Origin: Elysia marginata
Taxonomy: Eukaryota > Mollusca > Gastropoda > Plakobranchidae
Length of the DNA stretch: 47,802 nt
Direction: 5' to 3'
NCBI GenBank assembly: GCA_019649035.1
Contig: BMAT01003800.1
Span: 31,735 to 79,536, forward strand
In this document: piece by piece, positions 46,735 through 47,802 of the stretch
How the letters are laid out: the number at the start of each line of letters is the position of its first letter
Position numbering within the stretch: position 1 is the first letter of the stretch
Notes under the pieces: generated by a model
What the model saw: the letters and a program-made list of their open reading frames with translations, nothing else
Database searches by the model: none
What the model was told of the DNA's origin: nothing
Program-made: the position numbers and the translations under genes

Positions 46735-47145
46735 GTATATATTAATTTAAGAGCGTGCCTTCAAATGGCTTTCGTAAACTTTAAAAGGGACCTGGCTCCC
46801 TTTCTTTGTATTCACTATAATCAATCCACATGGTTCATCGATAAAACAGACTGTATGATTTGGAAATATGATTCACCACATTTCCACATAAACATTAACT
46901 ACTTTAGGGCCGATGGGATGAAGTGTCTCGTATTAAATCATGAACCCGACAAAAGCACTGATCTTCACACCACCATGTCTGTTTCTTTCATTTTGCTCAG
47001 AAAAGTTAACAAAGCACAGGTGCAACAGTCAAAGCTAGTGAAAATGTTGTCCAAGTTTACTATCAAATTACCTGGAAATGTTAAGGACGCCATTATGATT
47101 ATTGTCCAAATAAGCGAAAGAAAATGTGATCAGCTCGCTCGTTAA
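46735..47145 (+). CDS. Anonymous open frame, possible terminal exon (136 codons)
   Basis: I do not recognise this protein. Behind a CT-rich tract ending in CAG (46732-46734) the frame stays open for 136 codons to a TAA at 47143-47145. It has normal-looking composition and is not low-complexity: MAFVNFKRDLAPFLCIHYNQ, later YFRADGMKCLVLNHEPDKS and MLSKFTIKLPGNVKDAIMII. The CT tract could serve as a polypyrimidine tract, but it is also a plain microsatellite. Direct joining to the smoothelin exon ending at 42029 (phase 1) hits a stop within three codons, so it is not simply the next exon of that gene. A chance frame of this length is possible in a window this size. Confidence 0.25.
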   Translation, partial: VYINLRACLQMAFVNFKRDLAPFLCIHYNQSTWFIDKTDCMIWKYDSPHFHININYFRADGMKCLVLNHEPDKSTDLHTTMSVSFILLRKVNKAQVQQSKLVKMLSKFTIKLPGNVKDAIMIIVQISERKCDQLAR

Positions 47146-47214
47146 ATTAAATTGGCTGAAAATGTAAGTCTATATTATTTCTTGGAAGAAAGATCATGCT
47201 GTTATGTAAAAGCT

Positions 47215-47532
47215 TCCATGTTGTTTTACCTCCTCTAGCGGTAAGACACTCACTTAGAGATCGGGAGGTGCGTGTTCGGTCCCGGCCGAGTAAAACCAAT
47301 GACTTTAAAATTGGTATTAACAGCTAATCCGCTTAGTGTCTGGCATTATGGATTTAGTGTTAAGTCTTGTCGGCCCGGTGTCAGAATAGTGGAACTGAGT
47401 GTGGTGTACGCAAGCGCTCCTTGCATCACAGTGTGGCAGCCGCTTTCAATTGTCCCTAGCGACGTCTCTGGTATAACCTCGAAGTTGACTTGGACGTTAA
47501 AAATTCAAGCAACCAACAGTCCATGTTGTTTT
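47215..47532 (+). mobile_element. tRNA-derived SINE, family 2, second copy with perfect target duplication
   Basis: The body is 47228-47519, flanked by an exact 13-bp direct repeat TCCATGTTGTTTT (47215-47227 and 47520-47532). It aligns along its whole length with the copy at 12591-12890, including GTCTGGCATTATGGATTTAG, CGGCCCGGTGTCAG and the GACGTTAAAA 3' end. Box A (CTCTAGCGG) is slightly shortened and box B reads GTGTTCGGTCC. A 100-codon open frame over it is a by-product of the SINE. Confidence 0.93.
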
Positions 47533-47766
47533 TGCGGTATCATGCCTGTAGAGCTACTTATGATTTACATGTAAAACTATTGAAGGTAAAAAAAAAACCT
47601 TTGTCGACTTAGGACAGACTTAGTAAGGAAGATCGGATTAATCTATAGGTTTTTCAAGTGCTCTACTAGTCAAACCACGTTGAGCATTATGATATTCTCA
47701 GAATAGTTAAGAGGCCGTCGCTTGTTCCTTTTTCCATGACTATTAGGTGCAGAGTCATTATTATCA

Positions 47767-47767
47767 T

Positions 47768-47802
<35 letters not shown>
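47767..47802. repeat. (TAC)n microsatellite at the window edge
   Basis: TAC trinucleotides run to the end of the window, so the full length is unknown. Confidence 0.95.

Noticed and set aside
47272-47574. 100-codon + strand frame
   Set aside because: It lies almost entirely within the family-2 SINE copy.

Overview
The window is AT-rich eukaryotic DNA from an animal genome. It has spliced exons with GT/AG borders, many microsatellites, tRNA-headed SINEs, decayed LINEs and small DNA-transposon derivatives. The one clear host gene is a smoothelin-family muscle/cytoskeleton gene. The repeat content (several tRNA-SINE families, LINEs with an apurinic-type endonuclease, a cluster of CTAGATCTAG motifs) suggests a marine invertebrate, most likely a mollusc and perhaps a gastropod. 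That placement is inference from general familiarity, not a search result.

Layout. 0-12.9 kb holds no recognised host gene. It contains a broken LINE reverse transcriptase (+), a degenerate tandem repeat, a 669-bp palindromic element flanked by TTAA, a full tRNA-SINE, a CR1-like reverse transcriptase relic (-), the C-terminal end of another LINE (-), one anonymous exon-like patch (-), a small MITE, a truncated SINE, and a SINE with a perfect 12-bp target duplication. 13-33 kb is mostly non-coding. It has an assembly gap, many CT/GA/GATA/ACT microsatellites, a second inverted copy of the MITE, a twelve-copy minisatellite, a LINE 3' end and more SINE copies.

33.0-42.0 kb holds three consecutive smoothelin-like exons on the + strand (33038-35075, 36550-37478, 41936-42029) whose splice phases agree throughout. 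They encode about 1,020 residues: the C-terminal half of one smoothelin repeat, a very long Ser/Pro-rich disordered linker, and most of a second smoothelin repeat. The 5' end of the gene and the C-terminal calponin-homology domain expected from the family are not in the window, so the gene is partial at both ends. A LINE endonuclease relic lies in its first visible intron.

42.0-47.8 kb is probably intron or downstream flank of the same gene. It carries further SINE copies, a piggyBac-like MITE, CT microsatellites and one anonymous open frame. I found no bacterial-type operon, CRISPR array, intact tRNA or rRNA gene, or recognisable LTR or virus-like element. The most interesting material is the smoothelin gene (paired repeats with matching intron phases, a candidate PP1-docking motif, a basophilic kinase-site cluster) and the repeat biology (a SINE that appears to share its 3' tail with a LINE in the same window, and a large TTAA-flanked palindrome).
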